Source: Pseudopedobacter sp965218985 (GTDB taxonomy: Bacteria > Bacteroidota > Bacteroidia > Sphingobacteriales > Sphingobacteriaceae). Taken from it: a stretch of 64,000 bases of DNA. The position numbers and the translations under genes are program-made. Under the pieces are notes generated by a model that did not search any database, was not told where the DNA came from, and worked only from the letters and a program-made list of their open reading frames with translations. The stretch covers positions 248,001-312,000 of the forward strand of contig CBDCMP010000006.1 in NCBI GenBank assembly GCA_965218985.1. Direction: 5' to 3'. Positions 9,489 through 20,900 of the stretch are shown here, piece after piece; position 1 is the stretch's first letter, and each line of letters begins with the position of its first letter.

Positions 9489-10538
9489 AAACGCTGCTAT
9501 ACGCTCCGGATGTGCAATATAAAAAAGGATTGTATTACATGTATTTCTGCATGTCTGGCGGGAAAAATAATGAAGGTGTAGCCACTTCAAAAAATCCAAC
9601 CGGACCTTTTAGCAATGCTCAACCACTGGACCAGCATGGCTTTAACCAGATAGACCCATGTGTGTTTATGGATGATGACTGACAGGCTTATACTATATAT
9701 GGGGACAGTTTAGCGCCAAGGTTGCTAAGCTAAAACCTAATATGAAAGAGATTGATGAACCTCTATTCATGATTCAGTAGTAACCGAAAAGCAGCATTAT
9801 TTTCATGAAGGTGGCTACATGATTAAGCGTAACGGAATTTATTATTTTATTTATGCCGATATGAGTCGTGGAGATAAACCTACCTGCATTGGATATTCTA
9901 CAACTAAATCTCCTTTTGGGCCTTTTAAATATGGCGGAGTAATAGTAGATAATGATCATTGCGATCCGGGTAACTGGAACAACCATGGCGCTTTGGTTGA
10001 ATTCAAAAATCAATGGTATGTGTTTTATCACAGAGCCACGCAGGGTAGCAATACCATGCGAAAAGCCTGCGTAGAGCCAATTTCTTTCAATCCGGATGGG
10101 AGTATTGATAAAGTGGAAATGACTTCACAGGGAGCCGGTCCTGCATTAAATGCATATCAACAAATTGATGCTGAACGGGCATGCATCATGTATGGAAATG
10201 TAAGAATACAACCTTTTACATCTGATAATGAAGAACTGGCCAAAATACAACAGGGAGACGTGGCCGGTTATAAGTACATCGATTTTAAAGATGGGGTGGA
10301 TAGCATGGAATTCCGGGTGGCTCCAGGAACAAAAGCCTGTAAAATTGATGTTGGCTTGGATAACATTTGGGGGCCGTCCATAGGAATAGTGGAGGTTCCC
10401 GCAAATACGGGCAAAGAATGGATTACTATTTCGTGTAAGGCTAACCATGATGTAAATGGCATTCACGCAGTTTGGCTAAGATTTTCAGGGGAAGGGGAAA
10501 ATATTTGTGGTGTTGATTGGTTCAGATTTTTAAAATAA
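9488..10538 (+). pseudogene. Degenerate GH43-type glycosidase with C-terminal CBM6-like domain
   Basis: Three frames carry consecutive parts of one protein. Frame 1 from about 9488 reads 'LLYAPDVQYKKGLYYMYF' and 'IDPCVFMDDD', ending in a TGA at 9680-9682. A second frame carries 'WGQFSAKVAKLKPNMKEIDE' (from 9700). A third frame from about 9771 reads 'DSVVTEKQHYFHEGGYMIKR' and stays open to 10538. 'APD', the 'FMDDDG' context and 'HNHGALVEF'-like features fit a five-bladed propeller of family GH43; the end ('DFKDGVDSMEFRVAPG', 'GVDWFRFLK') fits a CBM6-type beta-sandwich. The N-terminus with signal peptide and the first catalytic Asp region is missing, so the gene is broken even if one frameshift were a sequencing error. 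An intact-looking reading frame from 9819 is only its 3' two-thirds. Confidence 0.85.
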
Positions 10539-10543
10539 AAATT

Positions 10544-13339
10544 ATGATCTTCAAAAAATTATTTTTTATAGGGATACTATTATCGGCTTTGTCGGTTACT
10601 GCCCAAATAACTCCGGCTAATCTAACATGCGAATACCTAAAAAATCCGGAAGGTGTTGATATACCCGATCCGCGATTTTTTTGGCAATTAACTTCTGCGG
10701 AAAAGGGCCAGTCGCAAACCGCTTATCACATTATCGTTGCTTCATCGCGTAAAAACATCGACAAGAATCTGGGCGACATGTTTGATTCAAAAAAGATAAA
10801 CTCTTCCATTAATACACAAGTTATTTACCGGGGAAAATCATTGCAGCCTGCCGCAGATTATTTTTGGAAAGTAATGGTATGGGATAAAAATAAAAAGGCT
10901 TCGGGGTGGAGCGAAACTGCACACTTTACAACAGGCCTCCTGTCTAAAAAAGATTGGAAAGGGGCGCAATGGATTGCCTGGAAACCCCAGGCACAATGGG
11001 AAAAAGCCTGGTGGGAACGAAAAGATATTGAATTACAATGTACCGAATTAGCACTCCCAGCTTACTTTGGTGCCAGAATGAACATGTGGGAACGCTATCA
11101 CTTCAACCCTGGCAATCCCTATGATCCTGCCCCTTTATATCGCAAAGAATTTAAAATATCAAAACAGATAAAAAGTGCCAAAGTCTTTATCAGTGGAATA
11201 GGATATAATGAACTATTTATAAATGGCAAACGCATAGGCGACCATGTGCTCGATCCGGGTTGGACCAATTATAAAAAGACAATTCTTTATACCACTTATG
11301 ATGTTACAAAAAATTTTAAGGAAGGAGAAAATGCAATAGGCGTTATGTTGGGCCGTGGCAACTATGGGATGCTGGCTATTGACCATTGGGGCTTTTACAA
11401 AAAGGATGGTTATATCGGTCAACCTAAATTATTATGTCGTTTCAAAATAACTTACGATGACGGTTCCGAAGATAATATTGTGAGCGACCTGAGTTGGAAA
11501 ATTACCGGCGGCCCCATTGTTTATGATGGCCCGCACATGGGAGAAATTTATAACGCCAACAAAGAGGTGAAAGGATGGAACGACGTTGGAATAAATGATA
11601 GCAGTTGGGATAAGGTGCAGCCGGCACCATCACCCGGCGGAGAATTAAAAGCGCAATTGATACAACCCATTCGTGTGGTAAAAACGTGGAAGCCCATAAA
11701 AGTAGAACCAAGAGGCTGGGTGCAATGGGCGGATGCCGGTACTGAAATGGCAGGTTGGATTCGCCTGAAGGTAAATGCGCCAAAAGGAACCAGAATTGAT
11801 ATTTATTACGGAGAAAATGAAAATCCGCAAGACTATGGCCAACCAGGCGGATACCAGCAAATGGCCTACATTGCCAAAGGAGAAAAGAATGAAATTGCCG
11901 AATGTCATTTTTCGTATAAGGGTTTTCGTTATGTAAATATTGTTGGCTATCCCGGCACCTTAACAAAAGACGAGATAGAAATATGCCAGGTAAATTCTGA
12001 TGTAGATCAGGTGGGTAATTTTTCAAGTTCAGACACCACGCTAAATGCCATCCATCGCATTTGCATGAGATCTGTTATTTCTAATTTATACAGCATCCCA
12101 ACCGATTGTCCGCATCGTGAAAAAAACGGATGGATGGGCGATGCCGTTACCGGGATGGAATATGCCATGGCCAATTATGATCTTGCGGCATTGCTTACCA
12201 AATACACCCGGGATATTTTTGATACGCAGGATAGTGTCGGCCGCATGTCAACCATTGCACCGGACAATGATTATACAGTTGGCCTGTCGCCGTTATGGTC
12301 ATCTGCCGCCATCCACATTCCCTGGTATATGTATAATTATTATGGCGATACGCGATTGTTTCAAGCTAATTGGGATAAGATGAAATTGTTTGTGCAAAGC
12401 GTTTGGAAATACAATAGCGTTGAAGGCAAGAAAGGTATTTTTACTGATGTACTGGCAGACTGGTCTTCACCTCATGGAAATATCTCCGATGAAGGCCCGG
12501 AAGTATATACCACGATGAATTTTTTTCTGGTATTGAAACGGTTGGCTTACATGGCAAATGTTTTAGGAAAAAAGCAAGATGCGGTAGCATTTCAACAGCA
12601 GGCAGATGTTGTACAGGATGCTATTTACAAATATTGTTTCGATAAAAATAAGGGGATTTTTGGTGGCATCAAACCTTCCGGATACCGGCAAGGGCCGAAT
12701 GCGATGGCGCTGGAATATGGTATTGTAAAAGGTGCAGATAGACTAGCAGTGATGAATAATTTACTAAATGATATTCGGGAAAACAGGGATTATCATTTTT
12801 ATGGGGGCATCTTTACAGGGTTGGCTTTATGGAAATTAATGCCGGAAAATAATGAATCGGAACTGGCTTATAAAGTGGCAGTAAATGATACCTATCCGGG
12901 ATATGGATACATGCTTAAAAATGGCGCTACGGCTGTCTGGGAACATTGGACAAATAGTGATTCTCATATTCATTATTTCATGGGATTTGTAGATAATTTT
13001 CTTACGCGGCAGGTTGCGGGCATTAATGTCAATAAGAATAAACCCGGCTTTTCTGATATTTTATTTACCCCCACATTTATTAAAGAACTGGACCATGCGG
13101 AAGCATCCTATCAATCTATACAGGGTTATACTTCCATTGCGTGGAAGCGACAGAATGCAAAAGAAATTGCTGTTAAAATAGCAGTCCCCTGCAATGCAAC
13201 GGGGAAATTAGTGTTGCCTGAGCATGACTTGATGGCAAAAGATGTTAACGGAAAGATTTTGAAGATAGAAAATGATGGAACAAACAACTATATACTGTTG
13301 CCTTCGGGCAAGGAAGAAATTAGTATTGTTTGGAGATAG
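10544..13339 (+). CDS. Exported alpha-L-rhamnosidase, family GH78
   Basis: I chose the ATG at 10544 because it opens directly into a signal peptide ('MIFKKLFFIGILLSALSV'); the frame could begin at 10517 but that adds nine residues inside the preceding pseudogene. The order is an N-terminal Ig-like domain, jelly-roll modules ('GIGYNELFINGKRIGDHVLD'), the (alpha/alpha)6 barrel and a C-terminal beta-domain. The GH78 signature 'DCPHREKNGWMGD' gives Asp521, Glu526 and Asp533, and 'AVWEHW' gives the second catalytic Glu (Glu800). The enzyme is an inverting exo-rhamnosidase that removes terminal alpha-L-rhamnose. It lies only 5 bp after the GH43 remnant. Confidence 0.94.
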   Translation: MIFKKLFFIGILLSALSVTAQITPANLTCEYLKNPEGVDIPDPRFFWQLTSAEKGQSQTAYHIIVASSRKNIDKNLGDMFDSKKINSSINTQVIYRGKSLQPAADYFWKVMVWDKNKKASGWSETAHFTTGLLSKKDWKGAQWIAWKPQAQWEKAWWERKDIELQCTELALPAYFGARMNMWERYHFNPGNPYDPAPLYRKEFKISKQIKSAKVFISGIGYNELFINGKRIGDHVLDPGWTNYKKTILYTTYDVTKNFKEGENAIGVMLGRGNYGMLAIDHWGFYKKDGYIGQPKLLCRFKITYDDGSEDNIVSDLSWKITGGPIVYDGPHMGEIYNANKEVKGWNDVGINDSSWDKVQPAPSPGGELKAQLIQPIRVVKTWKPIKVEPRGWVQWADAGTEMAGWIRLKVNAPKGTRIDIYYGENENPQDYGQPGGYQQMAYIAKGEKNEIAECHFSYKGFRYVNIVGYPGTLTKDEIEICQVNSDVDQVGNFSSSDTTLNAIHRICMRSVISNLYSIPTDCPHREKNGWMGDAVTGMEYAMANYDLAALLTKYTRDIFDTQDSVGRMSTIAPDNDYTVGLSPLWSSAAIHIPWYMYNYYGDTRLFQANWDKMKLFVQSVWKYNSVEGKKGIFTDVLADWSSPHGNISDEGPEVYTTMNFFLVLKRLAYMANVLGKKQDAVAFQQQADVVQDAIYKYCFDKNKGIFGGIKPSGYRQGPNAMALEYGIVKGADRLAVMNNLLNDIRENRDYHFYGGIFTGLALWKLMPENNESELAYKVAVNDTYPGYGYMLKNGATAVWEHWTNSDSHIHYFMGFVDNFLTRQVAGINVNKNKPGFSDILFTPTFIKELDHAEASYQSIQGYTSIAWKRQNAKEIAVKIAVPCNATGKLVLPEHDLMAKDVNGKILKIENDGTNNYILLPSGKEEISIVWR

Positions 13340-13540
13340 TTGTTTGTTTTATCTGCAATGTTTTTATTACCCCTTGGCTAATTAAAAGTATCCGCAGGTA
13401 AGTACGGGACAGTTAAACCAACCATCCGAATTATATTGGAAAAATAGCTTTTCGTGATAACAGTAAAACAACAAAAAATATAAAATATAATCAGAAGCAC
13501 CTCTTAAAAAGTTCAGTCATTAATCTTATAAACTTTTAAA

Positions 13541-14435
13541 ATGAACCCATCTTTTATTATTTGGATCACGCTCCTGCTACTAATTCCACTGTTTATTTAT
13601 ATTCCAGATGCAAAAGCGGGTATCCCATGCGCCCACATTCTTATTTGTTGCCGTAGCAATAACAGAGGCATGACGTTTTTAGTGAACGGAAAATGGATCC
13701 TGCACATGATTATAACGACATCAACCAGGTAGAAGATGTACTACAGAAAATTAAAAATGCAGACATTAATATCGTAATCATAGATATGACTAACGATAGC
13801 CAATGGAACAAATACTGGGAAATTTATAAACCCATGGTGGATAACATGCAACAGGTTTGCAAAAAGAAAAAAATGCAGTTCATTGTTTTCATCGGTGTCA
13901 CAGGTTCGTTTTCCGATTGGAACGCAAAAGCAAAAAGAATATGGAACACCTGGGCGAAGGATTCATCGTACTGGCGATATGGATTTGGAGATAACGTCCC
14001 ATGCTTGTTGCCTTTCAGGCATCTGACATGTATTGGGAAAGGTATAACAGTGCACCTGACAGTATGAAAACTTATCTATCAAAATTTCATATTGGTACTA
14101 CGCAGGTGAATGACCCAATACTTCCTGGTAAAAGTGATGGTTGGGGATACCGAAATTATTCTCAAAGCGTGGATGGCAAAGTGCGTTTTGCTTGTCCTAA
14201 CGGAGGTGTTGCGCCAGATACCTGGCATCATATCAATGGTACCGAATGGAAGCGAAGAGTGGAATGGGCAAAGCAATCAGCAGAATATAGTGTATATGGA
14301 TCTTATGATGATTCCTGCGATGGCATCTGGGGCATAGCCGATACCAAGGGAACGGAAGTGAACTACAACAATACCCCGGCGATGATCCCTACATTTATTA
14401 CAACACTCTAAAGAAAGAATTGACGGGATTATAGG
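13541..14435 (+). pseudogene. Broken exported hydrolase gene with at least three frameshifts
   Basis: A signal-peptide-like start at 13541 ('IIWITLLLLIPLFIYI') runs into a stop. The homologous-looking body continues from 13693 in another frame ('MDPAHDYNDINQVEDVLQK', 'INIVIIDMTNDSQWNKYW'), shifts again at about 13998 and continues as 'MLVAFQASDMYWERYNS' and 'SVYGSYDDSCDGIWGIADT', then shifts a third time near 14375 to end 'GDDPYIYYNTLKKELTGL'. At 13998 the lesion is one missing base: restoring a C after GATAAC gives 'DNRPMLVAFQ'. Content resembles GH71/GH99-like TIM-barrel proteins of Bacteroidota polysaccharide loci and is distantly reminiscent of the C-terminal module of the protein at 17951. 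Family naming is tentative; the disruption is clear. Confidence 0.75.
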
Positions 14436-14541
14436 CTAAAGGTTAGCCATCAAGCGGGTAAGTACAGGATAGCTCTTTGTTTTCTTTGTCGTATTTTGGC
14501 ATTTACCAATTAACCAGATCAAAGCTAATCATTCAACGATA

Positions 14542-17500
14542 ATGAAATCCCTTCATCTCAAAACGAAATTTATTTTATTCTGCTCTTTAGTAGTTCTTCT
14601 GGCAGCATGTAGTGCCAAAAAAAATACAGAAAAATCAAAATCCAGCAACATTGTTCCGTTGGCAAATATAGAAGAGGGCTTTAAAAACATCCCAGATTCT
14701 ATACAAACCAGCGTTTATTGGTATTGGATATCTGATAACATTTCTAAAGAAGGCGTAATCAACGACCTTCATGCAATGAAAAAAGTGGGAATCAACAGGG
14801 CCTTTATTGGAAATATAGGGCTTAGTGATGTGCCTTACGGAAAAGTTAAAATACTTTCTGATGAATGGTGGGGCATTATACATGTGGCTTTAAAAACGGC
14901 TACTGAATTAAATATTGAAATAGGAATTTTTAATAGTCCGGGCTGGAGCCAATCGGGTGGTCCCTGGATAAAACCAAGTGAGGCCATGCGCTATCTAACC
15001 TCTTCAAGAATAGCAGCAGCAGGGCCCAAACAATTAGATGTAAAATTAAATCAGCCAGCAAAAGAATTTCAGGATGTTCGAGTGATTGCTTTTCCTGCCC
15101 CAAAGGATTTCGGAAAAACAATCAGGGATTTTAATCCAACCATCACTTCCTCACCGGCTATTAATGATATTAAAAATTGTATGGATGGCGATACTTCCAC
15201 AGAAACGATCATTCCTTCAAAGTCTGATTTTGACTTAAATTTCGAAACTGCCGAACCATTTACTGCAAGGAGTATCACATTTTATCCGGTACACAAAAAA
15301 ATGAAATTGGAAGGTGAAATACAGGCGGATGAAAATGGGAATTTCAAAACGATAAGGCCGTTCACGGTTGACCGCAGTAACGACGCATTGAATGTTGGGT
15401 TTGATCCTTATGCACCTGCTGTTATCTCCGTTCCGGCAACTTCTTCAAAGAGATTTCGTATTGTTTTTAAAAATGTGGCTCCCGCAAACAGCGCATTACA
15501 GGAAATTAAAATATCTTCTTCACCGCGTATAGAAGATTATGCAGAAAAAACGTTGGCTAAAATGTTTCCTACACCCTTTCCTTATTGGGGATCTTACGAA
15601 TGGGCCAGGCAGCCTGAATTTGAAGAAAAAGACCTTGTGATCGATCCCTCAAAAGTGATTGATATTTCTAAATACATGACCGCTGATGGACAATTGAAGT
15701 GGAGTGTGCCGAGTGGTAAATGGATCATTATGCGCACAGGAATGACACCTACCGGAGTGCATAACGGTCCCGCTTCGCCGGAAGGAACTGGCTTGGAAGT
15801 AGATAAGATGAGCAAGAAGCATGTGGCTACGCATTTCGATGCGTTCCTTGGGAAAATCATGGAAAGAATTCCGGCAGAAGACCGTAAAACCTGGAAGGTA
15901 ACGGTAGAAGATAGTTATGAAACCGGCGGCCAAAACTGGACGGACGGGATGATCGAGAAATTTAGAGAGCAATTTGGATACGACCCGCTTCCATACATTC
16001 CGGTGATGAGTGGTTTAGTAATTGGAAGCGAAGAGAAATCAGATCGTTTTTTGTGGGATTTGAGAAGGTTTGTTGCCAACGAGGTGGCCTACCAATATGT
16101 AGCAGGTCTAAGAGAAGTAAGTCATCAACATGGTTTACATACCTGGCTTGAAAACTACGGGCATTGGGGATTTCCGAGTACTTTCTTAATGTATGGCGGC
16201 CAGTCTGACGAAATTGGCGGAGAATTTTGGAGCGAGGGAGATTTAGGAAATATCGAGAATAGAGCCGCATCATCAGCTGCGCATATTTACGGAAAGACAA
16301 AAGTTTCTGCCGAATCTTTTACTGCCGGAGGAAAAACTTTTGCCCGTTATCCGGAAATGATGAAACAACGTGGAGATCGTTTTTTTACCGAAGGGATTAA
16401 TAATACATTATTGCATTTATTTATAGAGCAGCCTTACGAGGATAAATTTCCGGGTGTGAATGCTCCTTTTGGAAATGAGTTTAATCGTAAAAACACCTGG
16501 TTTTATGATATGGACATGTTTCTTCAATACATCAAAAGAACCAATTTGATGTTGCAACAAGGAAAGTATGTAGCAGACGTGGCTTACTTTATTGGAGAAG
16601 ATGCGCCTAAAATGACAGGCACACAAGATCCCGCACTTCCAAAAGGATATTCTTTTGATTACATGAATGCAGAAGTGATTGAAAATAGGATGCAGGTAAA
16701 AAATGGAAGATTAACACTTCCTGATGGAATGAATTATGGCATTCTGGTTTTGCCCAAAATGAAAACAATGCGTCCGGAGGTGCTGAAAAAAATAGAGCAA
16801 CTGGTAAACGAGGGTGCCGTGGTTTTAGGGCCAAAGCCAGATCGCTCACCCAGTTTGGAAAACTTCCCTCAGGCTGATAGCGAAATAAAGGATTTGGCTG
16901 CAGAACTTTGGGGAAATATAAATGGAACAACCATAAAGGTTAACCATTATGGAAAGGGAATGGTGATAGATGGAATGGATATGCAGGAAGCTTTGAACCT
17001 GATTAAGGTTGCCCCAGATTATAACGCAGGGAAAGCCGATTCTACATTGTTTATTCATAGAACTTTGCCGCAGGGCGATATTTATTTCGTCTCCAACCAA
17101 AGTGACAAAACAATCAGTTTCAATCCTCAGTTTCGGGTGACAGGTAAAATTCCTGAGTTATGGAATGCCATAAACGGCACCATAAGAGATTTGCCCGCTT
17201 ACCATATCAGTGATATGGTAACTACGGTTCCGCTAAAATTAGCATCTTTGGAAAGCGCATTTATCATCTTCAGAAAATCTGCAAACGGTAATCCGGAAAC
17301 AGAAAACATATTGGCTAATTTCCCTGATCCTTCAAGTATCCAACCCATATCTGGTCCATGGCAAGTTAATTTCGACCCAAAATGGGGGCCTCAGAAACCG
17401 GTAACTTTCGATAAACTTACCGATTGGACAAAACGCCCGGAAGAGAATATCAAATATTATTCTGGAACGGCAACCTATCATAACAGTTTTAGAGTTTCCA

Positions 17501-17823
17501 GCATACAGAATCATCAGAAAGTATTTTTAGATCTCGGCAAAATCATAGCAGTCGCTAAGGTGAAAGTAAATGGTGTTGAAGTGGGCGGTGTTTGGACCTA
17601 TCCTTATCGTGTAGACATTACCAAAGCCCTAAAAGGTGGAGAAAACACGCTCGAAATTAGCGTAACCAATAACTGGATGAACAGGATTATTGGAGACCTT
17701 AATCTGCCGGAGGCAAAAAGAAAAACCTGGTTAACTTTTAACCCTTATAAAAAAGGAGATCCCTTACAAACTTCGGGTTTAATGGGGCCGGTGGTTCTAG
17801 AAACAGTTAATTATAATCCTTAA
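14542..17823 (+). CDS. Alpha-L-rhamnosidase of family GH106, lipoprotein
   Basis: The 1,093-residue protein starts with a lipoprotein signal ('SLVVLLAACSAKK'), so it is probably lipid-anchored. The N-terminal barrel carries 'VYWYWISDNISKEGVINDL', 'VGINRAFIGNIG' and 'IEIGIFNSPGWSQSGGPWI', the hallmark region of the Glyco_hydro_106 family, and later 'VTVEDSYETGGQNWTDGM' and 'KVSAESFTAGG'. The C-terminal 120 residues form a GH2-type sugar-binding jelly-roll ('VFLDLGKIIAVAKVKVNG', 'VWTYPYRVDITKAL', 'TSGLMGPVVLE'). GH106 enzymes characterised in Bacteroides thetaiotaomicron cut alpha-L-rhamnose from rhamnogalacturonan II. Length and domain order are normal. I did not assign the catalytic glutamates by number. 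Confidence 0.9.
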   Translation: MKSLHLKTKFILFCSLVVLLAACSAKKNTEKSKSSNIVPLANIEEGFKNIPDSIQTSVYWYWISDNISKEGVINDLHAMKKVGINRAFIGNIGLSDVPYGKVKILSDEWWGIIHVALKTATELNIEIGIFNSPGWSQSGGPWIKPSEAMRYLTSSRIAAAGPKQLDVKLNQPAKEFQDVRVIAFPAPKDFGKTIRDFNPTITSSPAINDIKNCMDGDTSTETIIPSKSDFDLNFETAEPFTARSITFYPVHKKMKLEGEIQADENGNFKTIRPFTVDRSNDALNVGFDPYAPAVISVPATSSKRFRIVFKNVAPANSALQEIKISSSPRIEDYAEKTLAKMFPTPFPYWGSYEWARQPEFEEKDLVIDPSKVIDISKYMTADGQLKWSVPSGKWIIMRTGMTPTGVHNGPASPEGTGLEVDKMSKKHVATHFDAFLGKIMERIPAEDRKTWKVTVEDSYETGGQNWTDGMIEKFREQFGYDPLPYIPVMSGLVIGSEEKSDRFLWDLRRFVANEVAYQYVAGLREVSHQHGLHTWLENYGHWGFPSTFLMYGGQSDEIGGEFWSEGDLGNIENRAASSAAHIYGKTKVSAESFTAGGKTFARYPEMMKQRGDRFFTEGINNTLLHLFIEQPYEDKFPGVNAPFGNEFNRKNTWFYDMDMFLQYIKRTNLMLQQGKYVADVAYFIGEDAPKMTGTQDPALPKGYSFDYMNAEVIENRMQVKNGRLTLPDGMNYGILVLPKMKTMRPEVLKKIEQLVNEGAVVLGPKPDRSPSLENFPQADSEIKDLAAELWGNINGTTIKVNHYGKGMVIDGMDMQEALNLIKVAPDYNAGKADSTLFIHRTLPQGDIYFVSNQSDKTISFNPQFRVTGKIPELWNAINGTIRDLPAYHISDMVTTVPLKLASLESAFIIFRKSANGNPETENILANFPDPSSIQPISGPWQVNFDPKWGPQKPVTFDKLTDWTKRPEENIKYYSGTATYHNSFRVSSIQNHQKVFLDLGKIIAVAKVKVNGVEVGGVWTYPYRVDITKALKGGENTLEISVTNNWMNRIIGDLNLPEAKRKTWLTFNPYKKGDPLQTSGLMGPVVLETVNYNP

Positions 17824-17950
17824 CATAAGAATAAATGAGTAGGGTGTAGCGGATAAAAAAGTTTTTGATAAGCTATTGTATCTTAAATTTTTCTATGCCT
17901 AAGGCAGAATGAGAAGAACAACACTCTTAAATTATCATGTTACAGCACTT

Positions 17951-20900
17951 ATGGTAAATTTAAAATATATAGTTACAGCTATTTTTCTGATCAGCTTTCA
18001 GGGGGTATTGGCTCAAAATATTGAAGGGAGTTTTTCAGAAATCCCATTAACCATTTCGGGTAAAAATTTGCATGATATCTCTCTTAATCAACAGAAACCA
18101 GGCGAATATCAGATAGAGACTACAGGGAGTGATCCTTATCTTTTTACAGCAAAGTTAAAGCAACAAATCCCTGAAGATCATTTTATGCTTTCTTTCGAAT
18201 ATTTTTGTCCAACCTGGTTAGATCATCTTCAAATATTTTTTTCACCTCCGGTGGATGAAGATAGAAGTATTCATACAGAATTGGGAGTAGCCGAAGGATG
18301 GAAAACCTTTTCAATTGATGTAAAGGATTATTTGTCTGTTTGGGGAAAAAAGGGAGATTTTCTCCGATTGGATTTTGGAAGCGCTCCAAATTATAAAATG
18401 CAGATTCGCAATATCCGCTTTCGCAAGCCTACTGTTAGAGAAATGCAGGTGGCTGCTAACCGTAATAAAAACAAAGTTAGAGACCTCGCACTTACTCAGC
18501 ATTTAAATAACTATTTAAATACTAAATATCCCTGTTCTATTACTCATGTGAGTGTAGATACCGATCAGATTGAAATTCGGGGGAATTCTGTAGCTGCAAA
18601 GGAAAAAACCTGGTTAGCAGAAATTCCTTTATATGAAGATATTACTGAATTAGACTCTTTTGATAACCTTTATCAACTTCCTGCTAATGGTGAAAATTTC
18701 AATTTGAAAACAGACCGTTTTGTGATTCGGGATAATCAACAATACGATCGTTTATTGTCTAAGTGGGCTGTTGTACAAAAAAAAGGTGATCATTTTATAT
18801 TGCTTTCTCATGCCCGTTATCCGGATGACATCAAACCTCTTTATCATTTACCTGATGAAAAACCCTGGAATAAAAAGGGATTAGGCGGCTTTCATGTTGG
18901 AGGAAAAGCGCCGGTTACTGATCTGGATTCTTTAAATATTTCGAGTGTTACGGTAAACATCTGGGTTACCAAATTTATCCACTCTAAACCCTCGGAGAAT
19001 ACCATGCCTTTTAAATATAATGGCAAAACTTTTTATGCAGACGCAAAGGCGGTAGAAGATTTAGATAAAACACTTCAGCTTACCGCCAAAAAGAAAATAA
19101 TTGTATCAGCAATTATCCTGATTAATAAAGCATCTGATCTGAAAGATAAAGAAATAGGCAAAATTTTCGAACACCCGGATTGCGACCCGGCCGGCATTTA
19201 CAGCATGGCCAATGTTACTTCTTTTCAGGGATTACAATATTATGCCGCTATTATGGATTTTCTGGCGCAACGCTACAGCAGGCCTGATGAAAAGTATGGC
19301 CGCATCCATCACTGGATTATTCACAACGAAGTAGATGCAGGTTGGGTTTGGACAAATATGGGTGAAAAACCTCCATTATTATTTATGGATGATTACGTGA
19401 AATCTATGCGTACTGTTTACAATATCGCCAGAAAATATAATGAGCATACCAAGGTTTTTATCTCTTTAACTCACTATTGGACCTGGACTGCCGATCGCCA
19501 TTATTATCATCCAAAAGAATTATTAGAAATTTTATTACGTTACTGCAAAGCCGAAGGTGATTTTGAATGGGCTATTGCACAACACCCTTATCCCGAATCT
19601 TTGTTTGAGCCGAAGAGCTGGTTAGATCAACGCGTGGATTTTACTTTCAATACGCCATTAATAACCTATAAAAATATAGAGGTACTGAATGCCTGGGTAA
19701 ACCAGCCGGAAACTTTTTATCTGGGAAAAACCAAACGGACGATTTGGCTTTCTGAGCAGGGCACCAACTCGATGGATTATACTGAGAAAAGTTTAAAAGA
19801 ACAGGCCGCTGGAATGGCTTATGCCTGGAAAAAAATAAAGAATTTAGAGAATATTGAAGGCTTTCAATACCATAATTGGATGGATAACAGGGGTGAAGGT
19901 GGTTTGCGTATTGGCTTACGCCGATTTCCTGATGACGAACAATCTCCGGGAGGGAAAAAACCTATATGGTATGTATTTCGGGATATGGGTACTAACCGGG
20001 AAGATACTGCTTTTAAATTTGCGAAGAAAATCATAGGAATAGACAATTGGTCGGAGGTGAATTTTGAGGGTGAAATAGATTCAGCCAACAGAGAGAAATC
20101 TTATCGAAATTTAAAAAGTGATACCTGGCAGGCTACTGATGCATTGGGGAGAAAATTGCCTGATTTTAATGAAGTTGGCCCTTTAAAAAAGGATCGCCAT
20201 GTAGGGATATTTTATTTTCTCACACATAACAATGCTGGCAAACCCGGCCCTTCTGATGTTAGTAAAATTGTAGCGAAAAATCCAGAAAACCCTCAATGGG
20301 GAAGCGGAACTCATTATTGGGGAGAACCAGCGTTTGGCTACTATTTATCTACAGATAAATGGGTGATTAGAAAACATGCACAAATGCTGGCGGATGCTGG
20401 CGTGGATGTGATTATTTTTGATTGTACCAATAATGTAACCTATCCGGAAGTCACTAAAACTATTTTCGAAGTTTTCAGGCAAATGCGATCAGAAGGGGAG
20501 CGCACACCAGCAATCGCTTTTCTGGCAAGTGAAAAATCTGTTTATCAAATTTGGGATCAGATATACGCTAAAGGATTATATGCCGATTTATGGTTTAGAT
20601 GGAAAGGGAAACCTTTATTGCTTTTTGGACAATGGGCAGGTATAAAACCTATGAATGAAGTGGTTTTTCCATCAAAAATCAAAAACTTTTTTAGTATTCG
20701 TAACAGCTGGGCATGGACCACATTACCCTGGTATAAAAACGATGGAAAAGATATGTGGCCCTGGATAGACCATTATCCGCAACATATTGGCTGGCATACC
20801 TCTAAAGCCCAGGCAGAGTATGTGCCAGTTGCAGTAGCGGAACATCCGCTTTCAAATATCGGTCGCAGTTATCATAACGGAAAACAGCCAGAAACTGATA

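Noticed and set aside
10517..10543. Upstream start for the first GH78 gene
   Set aside because: It lies within the GH43 remnant and adds nine residues in front of a perfect signal peptide start.
11502..12026. 174-codon frame on the minus strand inside the GH78 gene
   Set aside because: It lies fully antisense to the conserved GH78 coding region and its sequence has no recognisable features.
13397..14470. GGTAAGTACRGGAYAG shared at about 13397 and 14455
   Set aside because: Only 16 bases with two differences flanking the dead gene; could be chance or an old duplication scar, not enough to call an element.
15649..16300. Two minus-strand frames of 107 and 112 codons in the GH106 gene
   Set aside because: They mirror conserved GH106 codons and have no start context or homologous motif.
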